From contig NZ_LTAQ01000067.1 of NCBI RefSeq assembly GCF_001590835.1, positions 1 to 64,000 on the forward strand: a stretch of 64,000 nucleotides of DNA, written 5' to 3'. Every line of letters begins with the position of its first letter. The stretch's first letter is position 1. Below, one piece after another: positions 42,463 through 51,674 of the stretch. The DNA comes from Bacillus gaemokensis (lineage in GTDB: Bacteria > Bacillota > Bacilli > Bacillales > Bacillaceae_G). Under the pieces are notes generated by a model that worked only from the letters and a program-made list of their open reading frames with translations, ran no database searches and was not told the origin of the DNA. The position numbers were made by a program, and so were the translations under genes.

Positions 42463-44209
42463 GCTCTTCCCCTCCTTCTTGATGCAAATTGCCACCTTGG
42501 GAAAGATAAATTTCCTGATATACTTCACATTTTTGTAACAGATTTTCGTGCGTATCATTTCCAACTAACTCACCATTATCTAAAACGAGGATCTGATCAG
42601 CATCGATGATAGATGATATTTTTGATGCAATTAAAAATGTCGTTGTTCCTGCATACTCATCGCTCAACGCTTCTTGTATAATTGCTTCTGATTTCGCATC
42701 AACTGCTGATGTAGAATCGTCTAACACAAGAATAGAAGGTTTTCGTACAAGTGCTCTTGCGATTGAAAGGCGCTGTTTTTGACCGCCAGAAAGATTCGTT
42801 GCACCTTGCGTTAAATTGTGCTGATATGCATCTTCAAGCTTATTAATAAATTCTGTTGCACAAGCAGCTGCAGAAGCCGTTTCTAATTCACTATATGTAG
42901 CTTCTTCTTTTCCATATCGCACATTTTCTTCAATACTTCCTGAGAATAACAATGCCTTTTGTGACACAAAACCGATTGAAGAACGCAGCATTTGTAAATC
43001 ATATGCTTTGACATTGACGCCATCAATAAAAACTTCACCTTTATCCACATCATACAGACGTGGAAGTAGTTTAACCAATGTAGACTTACCACTTCCTGTG
43101 GATCCAATAATCCCTATTTTTTCACCTTTACGTACGGTAAATGAAATATCTTTCAAGACATATTCATCATTTTTGCTATAACTGTAGCTGACATGTTTAA
43201 ACTCAACATTGCCGTTTACTTTTTCCGGTTCATACATATCCTCTTCATTTGTAATATCGACTTTCGTCTCTAACACTTGTTGTACACGATCAGCGGACGG
43301 AAAAGCACGAGCGATTTGAATAAATACCATACTGATAGACATGAGTGACATTAAAATAATATTTAAGTAGTTAATAAATGCTAAAATCGCCCCTACTTGT
43401 AGTGTACCGTTAAAGACTTTCACACCACCAATCCATAATGTAGCTACAATACCGCCATTTACAACGAGCATAATAATGGGCATCATTAATGAAATGATCT
43501 GCACTGCACGAATATTAATCCCTGTTAAATTCTTATTTACCTTCTCAAACTGTGAGATTTCATGATTTTGTCTTACATATGCTTTTACAACACGAACACC
43601 AGATAAATTTTCTTGTAGCTTTGTATTTACTTTATCCAGTGCTTCTTGCACCTTTTTAAATGACCCACTTGCTTGACCTGCAATTAAAACAATCGCAACT
43701 AATAAAATAGGTACAACTACAAGTAATATAGGAAATAAATCTCTCGCCGTTACAAAGACAATAATAATACTCCCTATAAATAATAAAGGCCCTCGAACAA
43801 GAACACGTAATGTCATCGTCATAGCTGCCTGAATGGATGTAATATCATTTGTTACGATTGTCAACAATTTTCCTGTTCCAAATGAATCACGATTTTTACT
43901 AGAAAACGTCTCGATTTTCGTAAAAACCTCTTTTCTTATATCCGTGGCAAAATTAACCGCAGCTTTCGTAGAATACATCATACATCCAAGACCACCAACT
44001 AATCCAAGCGCTGCCGCTCCTATCATGAGAAGTCCCATTTTGATGACATAATTAAAATCTTGGTTTGCAATGCCAACATCAATAATATGTTGCATAATAG
44101 TTGGTTGAATTAAGTCCATCGCAACCTCAAGTACCATAAACAGTGGTCCAATAACAGCGAAGAACGTGTATGGTTTTAAATGCTGTAACAATTTGCGAAA
44201 TGATTTCAT
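42455..44209 (-). CDS. ABC exporter subunit with degenerate ATPase site (YfiB/BmrC-like)
   Basis: 584 aa, six-helix membrane domain plus ATPase. Walker A GSTGSGKST and signature LSGGQKQR are intact. However, Walker B reads ILVLDDSTSAVD (Asp for the catalytic Glu) and the switch region reads FLIASKISS with no histidine. One ATP site of the dimer is therefore non-hydrolysing, as in BmrCD and TM287/288. GGAGAC precedes the ATG. Translationally coupled to the canonical partner. Confidence 0.93.
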   Translation of the reverse strand: MKSFRKLLQHLKPYTFFAVIGPLFMVLEVAMDLIQPTIMQHIIDVGIANQDFNYVIKMGLLMIGAAALGLVGGLGCMMYSTKAAVNFATDIRKEVFTKIETFSSKNRDSFGTGKLLTIVTNDITSIQAAMTMTLRVLVRGPLLFIGSIIIVFVTARDLFPILLVVVPILLVAIVLIAGQASGSFKKVQEALDKVNTKLQENLSGVRVVKAYVRQNHEISQFEKVNKNLTGINIRAVQIISLMMPIIMLVVNGGIVATLWIGGVKVFNGTLQVGAILAFINYLNIILMSLMSISMVFIQIARAFPSADRVQQVLETKVDITNEEDMYEPEKVNGNVEFKHVSYSYSKNDEYVLKDISFTVRKGEKIGIIGSTGSGKSTLVKLLPRLYDVDKGEVFIDGVNVKAYDLQMLRSSIGFVSQKALLFSGSIEENVRYGKEEATYSELETASAAACATEFINKLEDAYQHNLTQGATNLSGGQKQRLSIARALVRKPSILVLDDSTSAVDAKSEAIIQEALSDEYAGTTTFLIASKISSIIDADQILVLDNGELVGNDTHENLLQKCEVYQEIYLSQGGNLHQEGGEEHA

Positions 44210-44459
44210 ACATAGTCTCCTTTTCTTATGAAATTGTCATTTTATAATTCAAATACTCACTCCTTTTTATTCATCTATAAGTACATTTTCATCACTATTA
44301 CTATTATATTCTATAGATTAATATTTAACATGATTAAATGATAAATATTAATTTTGTATTCGTCAATCAATGTGCCCTACTTTTATGTAAGAGGAATCTG
44401 CTATCATTAGGATTTATATATTACTTAACTCTACACCTTTACCTTTCCAGCCATAAATA

Positions 44460-44490
44460 AAACCGCATTCTTTTATACTAGAATGCGGTC
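44460..44490 (-). terminator. Hairpin after the DUF1349 gene
   Basis: CCGCATTCT pairs with AGAATGCGG around an eight-base loop, just past the DUF1349 stop. The T run on the minus strand is short. Confidence 0.6.
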
Positions 44491-44498
44491 TACTTCAA

Positions 44499-45101
44499 TT
44501 ATATATATTGAATCGTAAAATTTAAAAATTCTGTTTCAAAACCACCATTTTTTGATGGACTACAAGTATAGAATCCTACCCTTATAGGATTATTCCCCTG
44601 ATCTTCCATAAGATGAGCGATGCGAATCTGTTCCCACTCCTGATTTTGTTGTTCCGTCTTCACATAGATTGAATAATCTCCGTTCTTTCGAATGATGCGA
44701 AATGAAAGATTTTGATTCACCAATTCATTTTGAAAATCTTGCGTCGACCAATCAGAGTATCCACTATTCGTCACAACAGCCCCTAAATGTGAGGGCCCCT
44801 CAGGAATATATTCAAGTGATGTTTTCAACCAGCACTCCTTAGATATCATTACAAAAAGTCCCGCTTGATCGTATGTTGCTTTCGGGTTCATACGTAATGA
44901 AACTTCAGCTTGAAAGTCTGCAGAAACCTCTTCATAAAACACATGACCATTCATCACTTCAAATCCGTAATGTGTTTTTAACCAAAAATCTGTTTCTTCT
45001 TTTGAATGAACAATAAGTGAATCATCTTTTCTCTCATGATATTTTGGTTCATTCATTATTGTAAGTTGTTCTATATGAGTTGGTACGTAAGATGTTTTCA
45101 T
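44499..45101 (-). CDS. DUF1349 domain protein
   Basis: 200 aa, concanavalin-like beta-sandwich expected. Family blocks: DFWLKTHYGFEVMNGHVF, then YDQAGLFVMISKECWLKTSLEYIP, VVTNSGYSDWS, and RVGFYTCSPSKNGGFE. Cytosolic; the function of the family is unclear. GGAGGAGCT precedes the ATG. It lies 33 bp after a GNAT gene and may share its transcript. Confidence 0.88.
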   Translation of the reverse strand: MKTSYVPTHIEQLTIMNEPKYHERKDDSLIVHSKEETDFWLKTHYGFEVMNGHVFYEEVSADFQAEVSLRMNPKATYDQAGLFVMISKECWLKTSLEYIPEGPSHLGAVVTNSGYSDWSTQDFQNELVNQNLSFRIIRKNGDYSIYVKTEQQNQEWEQIRIAHLMEDQGNNPIRVGFYTCSPSKNGGFETEFLNFTIQYI

Positions 45102-45134
45102 AGCTCCTCCATAAAAATCTTTTTACATTACACA

Positions 45135-46019
45135 TTAAAATTCAGTCAAAATCGGAAATTTATACCCATTGAAATGAATCTTATTACTGCTCCGAACCAT
45201 TAAATACTTATCAGACTGAAATTCTTTGTATGCTAACTTTTCAATTCCTAACTCATCAGGATAAAAATAAAACTCAATCTCTGTAAATACTTCAGGGATT
45301 TCAGCACATATTTCATCTAAAATTGGAAAAACAGATGCAAACACACCAAATAACTTTAGTGTTTGATCTTTTACTTCATATACAAAAAGTGCGTCCAATT
45401 TCTTTGAATAGTATAGTTTTTCATTCCACTTCGTATCATACATATTAAAATAAAAAGAAGATTGGTAGTTTAATGTCGAAAACATATTGGAAAGCGGTTG
45501 ACTATTTTCCAGTTTCTCCTTTATTAATTGTAAATCCTCTTCATCAGAAAAATTTAATTTTTGAAGTGATAAAGTTTTATGTTTCGTTTTATCATACGAT
45601 AATGTCATCAGATGTTCTTTTACAACTTGAAATCCAAACGCCTCATATAATTCTGGTTTTTCTGTGAATAACATAGCACATTCATAATGTTCATCTATTT
45701 TTTGTAACATCTCACAAAAAAGTTGTTTCATCAATCCTTTTCCACGATAATCAGGATGTGTCATTACAGATTGGATACCTGCCGCATTTACAAATTCTCC
45801 ATTTACAAAGAGTGGAAGTGAAAAACTAGATACATTCGCAATTACCTGTTCTCCTTGCATATATGCCACAGGTTTATATGTTTGATCCCAAAATCCCCTC
45901 GCATCAAAATTTTGCATTGTTTGCACAGAAATATCAAACACTTCTTCAAACAATTGAAATAACTGCTCCTTTTTTGGTTCTTGCACAAACAAATTTTCAG
46001 AAATAGTAACATTCTCCAT
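45135..46019 (-). CDS. GNAT N-acetyltransferase (Eis-like)
   Basis: 294 aa. The N-terminal GNAT domain has the acetyl-CoA loop HPDYRGKGLMKQLF (about 90-103) and the pattern ECAMLFTEKPELYEAFGFQVV. The rest resembles the C-terminal part of Eis-like acetyltransferases. The ATG at 46019 follows GGAGGGG; an upstream in-frame ATG at 46040 has no ribosome site. Substrate unknown; aminoglycoside-like or metabolite amines are possible. Confidence 0.85.
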   Translation of the reverse strand: MENVTISENLFVQEPKKEQLFQLFEEVFDISVQTMQNFDARGFWDQTYKPVAYMQGEQVIANVSSFSLPLFVNGEFVNAAGIQSVMTHPDYRGKGLMKQLFCEMLQKIDEHYECAMLFTEKPELYEAFGFQVVKEHLMTLSYDKTKHKTLSLQKLNFSDEEDLQLIKEKLENSQPLSNMFSTLNYQSSFYFNMYDTKWNEKLYYSKKLDALFVYEVKDQTLKLFGVFASVFPILDEICAEIPEVFTEIEFYFYPDELGIEKLAYKEFQSDKYLMVRSSNKIHFNGYKFPILTEF

Positions 46020-46402
46020 GTTGCCCCTCCATAAATTCATTCCATTAGTTTAATTGTATTGTATTTTATTGTATATATATGTAATAATAATCCTTTCAAA
46101 TCAATATAGTATCACATAATTTACCAAAAGAGTTTAATTTATTTTATGTTTCGATTGCTCCATGAAAATCAGAATAAAAGAATGTTACGATTTCAATACT
46201 TTCAGTTTTTTAGTTGATTCCTCCATAATCAATATCTATACTGTCATCTTCATCATGAGCTACACTAAGAAAAATAATTATAAAAAATGTGTCCCTCTGT
46301 CAGCTGTTCAGCCATTTTAAGGACACATTTTCTCCCATAATTATTCTATTAAGACCTAAAAAAGATTCTTCATCAAAGCTTTAAGAATCAAATATCCCTC
46401 CA
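46020..46402. other. Intergenic region with an inverted repeat
   Basis: 383 bp. AAAATGTGTCC (46284-46294) and its complement (46321-46331) flank a 26-base loop and may end the MOSC/gabT transcript. No gene seen. Confidence 0.45.
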
Positions 46403-47092
46403 TTACTCACTAATTCCTTCTAATCGCTCCTTCGTACTTACTTCTTCTCCTTTCAAACGTTTTTCAAATGTTTTTCTCCAACTTGCTGAAAGAGCCTCTA
46501 CTTCTAAAATTCTTCGTACTCCCTCAAAATTACGTTTTTCTTTATGCATCATGTGGTTTGCAAAAGCGATTGAGATACCTTTACAATCAGGCTCAAGCTG
46601 TATAAGAGCATCTGTTGGTGATACCCACCCCTCTTTTAGGACGCGAAAATAAAATCCCGTATAACCTGTATTTTGGAAGTACAGTGGTAATTGCGGTATA
46701 TCATACTTTTTGGCTAATTTAAAACAAGGTTGTCTTGGTTGGCTTACTTGTACCATCGCTTCGCCAATTTGAAATATATCCCCTATACAAACATCCTCTT
46801 CAAGCATGTCTTGTACGGTCATATTTTCGCCAAAAGCACCATATAGAAGTTTTCGATTTAATTCCTTTTCCCAATATGGATAATGGTTATAGGAATAAAC
46901 ACAAACAGCTTTATCTATTCCGCCATGATGAACTAAATCAGCTTGCCCATCTCCATTAAATTTTAATGATGATAAAAAGACAGGCTCACTTACCCGTGAT
47001 TTATTCATACCGGTTTGTATTATTTTCCCTCCATATGACACTTCTTTTGGCATGCCTAAATTAAGAGACATCAATTTATATAATTTTGACAT
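46403..47092 (-). CDS. MOSC-domain protein (YiiM-like)
   Basis: 229 aa. The MOSC core is clear: DLVHHGGIDKAVCVYSYNHY, GAFGENMTV, and the conserved cysteine in QPRQPCFKLAKKY. A C-terminal 3-alpha domain follows. MOSC proteins carry sulfur or handle molybdenum cofactor. YiiM-type proteins reduce N-hydroxylated bases. The ATG shares its A with the TGA stop of gabT, so the pair is coupled. Confidence 0.9.
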   Translation of the reverse strand: MSKLYKLMSLNLGMPKEVSYGGKIIQTGMNKSRVSEPVFLSSLKFNGDGQADLVHHGGIDKAVCVYSYNHYPYWEKELNRKLLYGAFGENMTVQDMLEEDVCIGDIFQIGEAMVQVSQPRQPCFKLAKKYDIPQLPLYFQNTGYTGFYFRVLKEGWVSPTDALIQLEPDCKGISIAFANHMMHKEKRNFEGVRRILEVEALSASWRKTFEKRLKGEEVSTKERLEGISE

Positions 47093-48444
47093 CACTCACC
47101 ACTCCTTTCACTATTTTGACAAAGTACTTCAAAAGCTTGATTTATTATCTCAAATCCCTTATCAATTTCCTCATTCGAAATTACAAGTGGTGGTAAGAAT
47201 CGAAGAACATTATCATATATGCCTGCCCCAATACTTATAAGTCCATTCTTCCAAAACTCCTCAATTAACTGCGTTGTTAATTCTTTTGCTGGTTCTTTCG
47301 TTACACGATTTGTCACTAGCTCCATCGCCACCATTGCACCAATTCCACGAACATCACCAATCACTTCATATTTCAGCTGCATTTGAAGCAGGTGCTCCTT
47401 CACCCTCTCCCCAATTTGCTGTGCTCGTTCAATTAAACTCTCTTCTTCCATTATTTCAAATACAGCAAGTCCTGCTACACATGACAGTGGACTTCCTGCA
47501 AAAGTACCTCCAATTTGTCCTTTTCCAGGCGAATCCATCAGTTCCGCCCGTCCGACAATAGCACTTAATGGAAGACCTGCTGCAATAGATTTTGATAGTG
47601 TCATAATGTCAGGTTCAATTTGAAAATGCTCTGTTGCAAACCACTTTCCAGTTCGCCCAAATCCGGTTTGCACTTCATCCATTATCATTAAAATGCCATA
47701 TCGATCACAAATTTTCCGAAGACGTTTCACAAATGTAACTGACGGAGTAATAAATCCACCTTCACCTTGTACTGGTTCCATCACAATTGCCGCCACTTTC
47801 TCAGGTGATACTTGTTCTAAAAAATTTTCGAATTGACTAATAACTTGATAATCGACTTCGTCAGGAGACATTCCTTCTTCAGCTCGATAATAATACGGGT
47901 AAGGTAATATATACATATCTGAAACAAAAGGACCAAATCCTGCTTTATATGGATTTTCCTTTGTTGATAAAGACATTGTCATTAGCGTTCTTCCATGAAA
48001 ACCACGTTCAAAAGATACAACCTTACTTCGCCCTGTTACTTTACGTGCTATTTTCACAGCATTTTCAATTGCCTCTGCACCACTATTAGCAAACATCGTT
48101 TTCTTTTTGCTTGTTCCAGGAGCTTTTTCATTTATTTTCTCTGCTAAAGCAAGATAACTTTCATATGGCGTTACATGGAAACATGGATGAATAAACAATT
48201 CCACTTGTTCTTGTATAGCTTTTACAACTTTCGGATGACAATGTCCAACATTTTGCATACCAATTCCACCCGCAAAATCAATAAAATCATTTCCATCTAC
48301 ATCTGTAATAATGGATCCTTTTGCCGCTTGTACGTACAAAGGAGTTAAATTGTATACCCCTGTTGGCACAGCTTGTTGATATCGTTTATAAAGTTCTTGA
48401 GAATAATTACCTGGTAATGCGCTAGATTTTAATCCTTGTATCAT
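47092..48444 (-). CDS. gabT: 4-Aminobutyrate aminotransferase
   Basis: 450 aa, class III PLP aminotransferase, converting GABA and 2-oxoglutarate to succinate semialdehyde and glutamate. Seen: ANSGAEAIENAVKIAR, FHGRTLMTMSLS, MDEVQTGFGRTG, and the PLP lysine in LSKSIAAGLPLSAIVG. It is divergent from a LysR regulator, with a 23-bp perfect palindrome between them. Close relatives act on other omega-amino acids, so the substrate is likely but not proven. Confidence 0.9.
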   Translation of the reverse strand: MIQGLKSSALPGNYSQELYKRYQQAVPTGVYNLTPLYVQAAKGSIITDVDGNDFIDFAGGIGMQNVGHCHPKVVKAIQEQVELFIHPCFHVTPYESYLALAEKINEKAPGTSKKKTMFANSGAEAIENAVKIARKVTGRSKVVSFERGFHGRTLMTMSLSTKENPYKAGFGPFVSDMYILPYPYYYRAEEGMSPDEVDYQVISQFENFLEQVSPEKVAAIVMEPVQGEGGFITPSVTFVKRLRKICDRYGILMIMDEVQTGFGRTGKWFATEHFQIEPDIMTLSKSIAAGLPLSAIVGRAELMDSPGKGQIGGTFAGSPLSCVAGLAVFEIMEEESLIERAQQIGERVKEHLLQMQLKYEVIGDVRGIGAMVAMELVTNRVTKEPAKELTTQLIEEFWKNGLISIGAGIYDNVLRFLPPLVISNEEIDKGFEIINQAFEVLCQNSERSGE

Positions 48445-48545
48445 TTCATCACCTCGTCTATTTTTTTACAATGATTACATTACTTTTCTACTAATGTGAG
48501 TATAATTTCAAGATAATCATTGTTCAATTCAATTATTTATATGAT

Positions 48546-48568
48546 AATGATAGGTAAAACCTATCATT
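48546..48568. promoter_or_regulatory. Palindromic operator between gabT and its LysR regulator
   Basis: AATGATAGGT, AAA, then the exact complement ACCTATCATT, ending 13 bases before the LysR ATG. It contains the T-N11-A core expected for LysR regulators. Confidence 0.65.
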
Positions 48569-48581
48569 AGAGGTGATTTTG

Positions 48582-49478
48582 ATGGAATTAAGACAATTAG
48601 AATATTTTTTAGCTGTTTCGAAAGAACTGCATTTTACAAAAGCAGCCGAAAAATTAAATATTTCACAGCCTTCACTTAGTCAACAAATTCGTGCGCTTGA
48701 GCATGAATTTGGCATGCCTCTTTTTGATCGAATTGGCAAAAAAATCTCTTTAACAGAGGCAGGGAGAATTTTGTTTTCACACAGTAAAAAAGTCTTTCAC
48801 GAAATAGAACAAGCGCGTACTGCAATTCAAGAGTTAAACGGACTACAGCAAGGAAATTTAACCGTTGGTGCTTTATTGACGGTCATAAACTACTTATTAC
48901 CACCAGCCATTTTGAATTTTAATGCGTTATATCCCAATATTGAACTTTCTGTGTTAGGTCTTCGTACGGGAGAAATCCGTGAAAAATTATTACAAAACGA
49001 ACTAGATATTGGCATTACGTTTCTTCCTGTTCAAGATAAAGAAATCATATCTATTCCACTTTATCAAAGTGAACTTACTTTAGTAGTACCAACTGGTCAC
49101 GAATTAACACAACACACTACTGTGACGATGGAAGTATTACAAAAATATCCTGTCATCCTCCTACCGAAAAATTTCTTTTTAACACAGCTTATTACTTTAC
49201 ATTGCCAGAACTTTAACTTTACACCGAAACCAATTTTAGAAATAAGTACAATGGAATCATTAATTCATATGGTATCAAAAGGCATGGGAATTACAGTTTT
49301 ACCTAAACCATATATAGACTTTCTACAGAGTAACTCTATTCAAGCTATTAAAATCAAAAATCCTACTCCCACGATAGAAATTGGAATTATTTATAGAAAA
49401 GATAAATATATGTGTGCTGCTACACGTGAGTTTATTGAGCAATTAAAAAGCATTGTAGGTTCTTTTTTAAAAATATAA
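48582..49478 (+). CDS. LysR-family transcription regulator
   Basis: 298 aa. The N-terminal winged helix (MELRQLEYFLAVSKELHFTK, then AAEKLNISQPSLSQQIRALE) and a periplasmic-binding-like effector domain with TVGALLTVINYLLPP are intact. AGAGGTGA precedes this ATG; an earlier in-frame ATG at 48573 is too close to it. By position it probably controls gabT-MOSC and itself. Confidence 0.92.
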   Translation: MELRQLEYFLAVSKELHFTKAAEKLNISQPSLSQQIRALEHEFGMPLFDRIGKKISLTEAGRILFSHSKKVFHEIEQARTAIQELNGLQQGNLTVGALLTVINYLLPPAILNFNALYPNIELSVLGLRTGEIREKLLQNELDIGITFLPVQDKEIISIPLYQSELTLVVPTGHELTQHTTVTMEVLQKYPVILLPKNFFLTQLITLHCQNFNFTPKPILEISTMESLIHMVSKGMGITVLPKPYIDFLQSNSIQAIKIKNPTPTIEIGIIYRKDKYMCAATREFIEQLKSIVGSFLKI

Positions 49479-49486
49479 AAATAAAG

Positions 49487-49512
49487 AGAGTATGTTTACC
49501 ACACTCTCTGTT
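49487..49512 (+). terminator. Terminator of the LysR gene
   Basis: GAGAGT pairs with ACTCTC, followed by a T-rich stretch. Confidence 0.65.
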
Positions 49513-49578
49513 TTTATATTTTCTATTATTCACTTTTGTTATGAATGAAACTTACAAAAACATCACTTAAATAGAAGA

Positions 49579-49627
49579 AGGCCGCTCTAAAAAATCGTTG
49601 AATGACAATTTTTTAGAACAGCCTTTT
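49579..49627. terminator. Long bidirectional hairpin
   Basis: GGC(C/T)G(C/T)TCTAAAAAAT-type arms with a few mismatches, a loop of about eight bases, then TTTTTAT. It serves the small membrane-protein gene on the minus strand. Confidence 0.7.
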
Positions 49628-49648
49628 TATGAAAAATTTTCTCTACTA

Positions 49649-49915
49649 TTAATGAACTTTCTTAGATATTGGAATATACTTTGTACAATACGCACCCACT
49701 AACAATAAAATCATTGACGTTAGCCAAGTGACTATCCCTACAAAGTTAAGCCAATATGCAAGTAAGTTTAAAATTGCAATAAGAAAGCAACAAATAGAAG
49801 TTAATGCACTTTTTACTCCTGTTAGTCCTGCATTTTTTCTTTTTTTATAAACCAAATACATTGAAACCAAAAGAGAAATAATAAGAACAATTGATAATAT
49901 GAAAGGTAACAACAA
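49649..49915 (-). CDS. Small membrane protein
   Basis: 88 aa with three membrane helices (about 4-22, 36-52, 60-78) and a basic loop KKRKNAG between the first two. The TTG start follows GGAGGGAG. It lies 49 bp after the PAF-acetylhydrolase-like gene. No family recognised. Confidence 0.65.
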   Translation of the reverse strand: MLLPFILSIVLIISLLVSMYLVYKKRKNAGLTGVKSALTSICCFLIAILNLLAYWLNFVGIVTWLTSMILLLVGAYCTKYIPISKKVH

Positions 49916-49964
49916 ATCTCCCTCCTATACAATTCCATTCACGTATACATTTTATATTACCACC

Positions 49965-51479
49965 TTATTCCTTTTTTAGAGTGACTTTTTCATTATTCAA
50001 GAACTTAACCTCAGGAAAATTTGCATTCGGTCCCGAGATCAGTTGTCCTTCTGTTCCTTTTAAATGTTTATTAAAGAAGTCTAGTACATATTGATTTACA
50101 ATATACATACCTCTTTGGCCATCTATTTCTCCAGTCATCTTTGTTAGTTTAATAAGATCAGAAAACAATTGTAAGTCAGTGAAATTATAATGCGCCGTTC
50201 CTTTTATAGAAATCATGATCCCCCCATCAGCAAGAACCTGATCTATTCGTTGATACTCCTTTTCTTTTTGCTGTCTTATCATATTGAACTTATCTTCTGA
50301 TAATTGCTTTGGTTTTATTTCACCATCAGAATGAATCTTACCTTCGATCTTCTCCCGGTTTAACATAAAATCTTCAGTTTCCATAAGCATAAAGGGCTTT
50401 TTTAAACTTTGCTTCAGTTCTAACTCATAAAGTGACCCATCCATATTTATCCCTGCCTTTACTTTCTCATTTACATACATAGCATTTAGTGCGGTTGCCC
50501 CACCAAACGAATGACCCATTACTCCAATATTATTCATATCTATATTCCCTTTAAACTTACTTTGAATGATTCCTGAATTCATCTTTTCTAATTGATTTAT
50601 AACGAATCCAATATCTTCTGTCCATATCTTCCCAAGTTTACTACCATCCTCATAGAAGTTATCCAAATTAAGTGCTGTCCTAAAACCAGTCACCTTACCG
50701 TCTGGAAATGCTGTTGCAGCTGTACTATAGGTATGATCTATAGCTACAACGACAAAACCATGACTTGCAAGATTTTCAGCTTGAGCGTAGTGTAACCTGT
50801 TACTTGTACCAAGACCGTGACTAATTAATACTACGGGATAAGGATTTCTGACAGACAAACTCTCTGTTTCTTCATAAGAATTACTTTTTATATACTTCCA
50901 GTAATCTAATGTAAACTTAGGAACACTTAATTTTCCAGAAAATGATTGCATGTACTTGTTAAATATCCCTTTATCTTCTGGAAAAAGTAATTTACGTTTT
51001 TTATCTTTCATGTTTTGTGCAGGATACCAAACTTGCATCATTAACTCTCTTTTATCCTGTATATTTTCTGTCAAAACTTCATCTCTAGCATTATCTACTA
51101 AATGAAATGTTTGTGTCCCTACCGGATATAAGCCATCAGGTTTTGGTAATGTGAAAACTGGAAGGTATATTGCAGCGCAAACAGAGAAGAGAATGAAAAC
51201 AAAAGCGATACAATACAAAATATAAATGAACTGTTTCCATATTTTTATTCCAAGAAATCTTTTGGATTTACAAAACATAATAAGAAGAATCAATACAATT
51301 GAAATCATATAAACAAAAAACAACTGCCATCGATATCCTTCATATAACAATTGCAAAATTAATATAAGGCTACTAATCACACACAAAAAAATTCTATTTT
51401 TTTGTGTTACTCTTTTCGAAAAAGAAATATATAACAAAAGAATCGAACATATAATCAATAATGCTTCAAGTAATCTCAT
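49965..51479 (-). CDS. Membrane-anchored PAF-acetylhydrolase-like alpha/beta hydrolase
   Basis: 504 aa. About four N-terminal membrane helices (1-115) anchor a catalytic domain of the platelet-activating-factor acetylhydrolase isoform II/dienelactone-hydrolase type. The oxyanion block VVLISHGLGTSNRLHY, nucleophile GHSFGGATA, acid in INMDGSLYE and histidine in KGTAHYNFTD are present. It is probably a surface-facing lipase or esterase. Substrate unknown. Confidence 0.85.
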   Translation of the reverse strand: MRLLEALLIICSILLLYISFSKRVTQKNRIFLCVISSLILILQLLYEGYRWQLFFVYMISIVLILLIMFCKSKRFLGIKIWKQFIYILYCIAFVFILFSVCAAIYLPVFTLPKPDGLYPVGTQTFHLVDNARDEVLTENIQDKRELMMQVWYPAQNMKDKKRKLLFPEDKGIFNKYMQSFSGKLSVPKFTLDYWKYIKSNSYEETESLSVRNPYPVVLISHGLGTSNRLHYAQAENLASHGFVVVAIDHTYSTAATAFPDGKVTGFRTALNLDNFYEDGSKLGKIWTEDIGFVINQLEKMNSGIIQSKFKGNIDMNNIGVMGHSFGGATALNAMYVNEKVKAGINMDGSLYELELKQSLKKPFMLMETEDFMLNREKIEGKIHSDGEIKPKQLSEDKFNMIRQQKEKEYQRIDQVLADGGIMISIKGTAHYNFTDLQLFSDLIKLTKMTGEIDGQRGMYIVNQYVLDFFNKHLKGTEGQLISGPNANFPEVKFLNNEKVTLKKE

Positions 51480-51637
51480 TTGTTTCCCCCTTGTTATCTA
51501 TAAAATTACTTCCCCACAATTTTCATCATAATCGTTGAAGTTTAAACTGCAGAATCATTTTGTTTAAAAATTGTTTAAATCCCTTTAATTTAGAACCTAT
51601 TCTTCTTTATTTGCTATACTTTTATCCAAAATAAAAA

Positions 51638-51662
51638 AGAGTTATCTTTTATAGATAACTCT
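51638..51662 (-). terminator. Terminator of the C45-type acyltransferase gene
   Basis: AGAGTTATC pairs with GATAACTCT around a seven-base loop, with TTTTTT on the minus strand. Confidence 0.85.
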
Positions 51663-51674
51663 CTTTTTATTACT

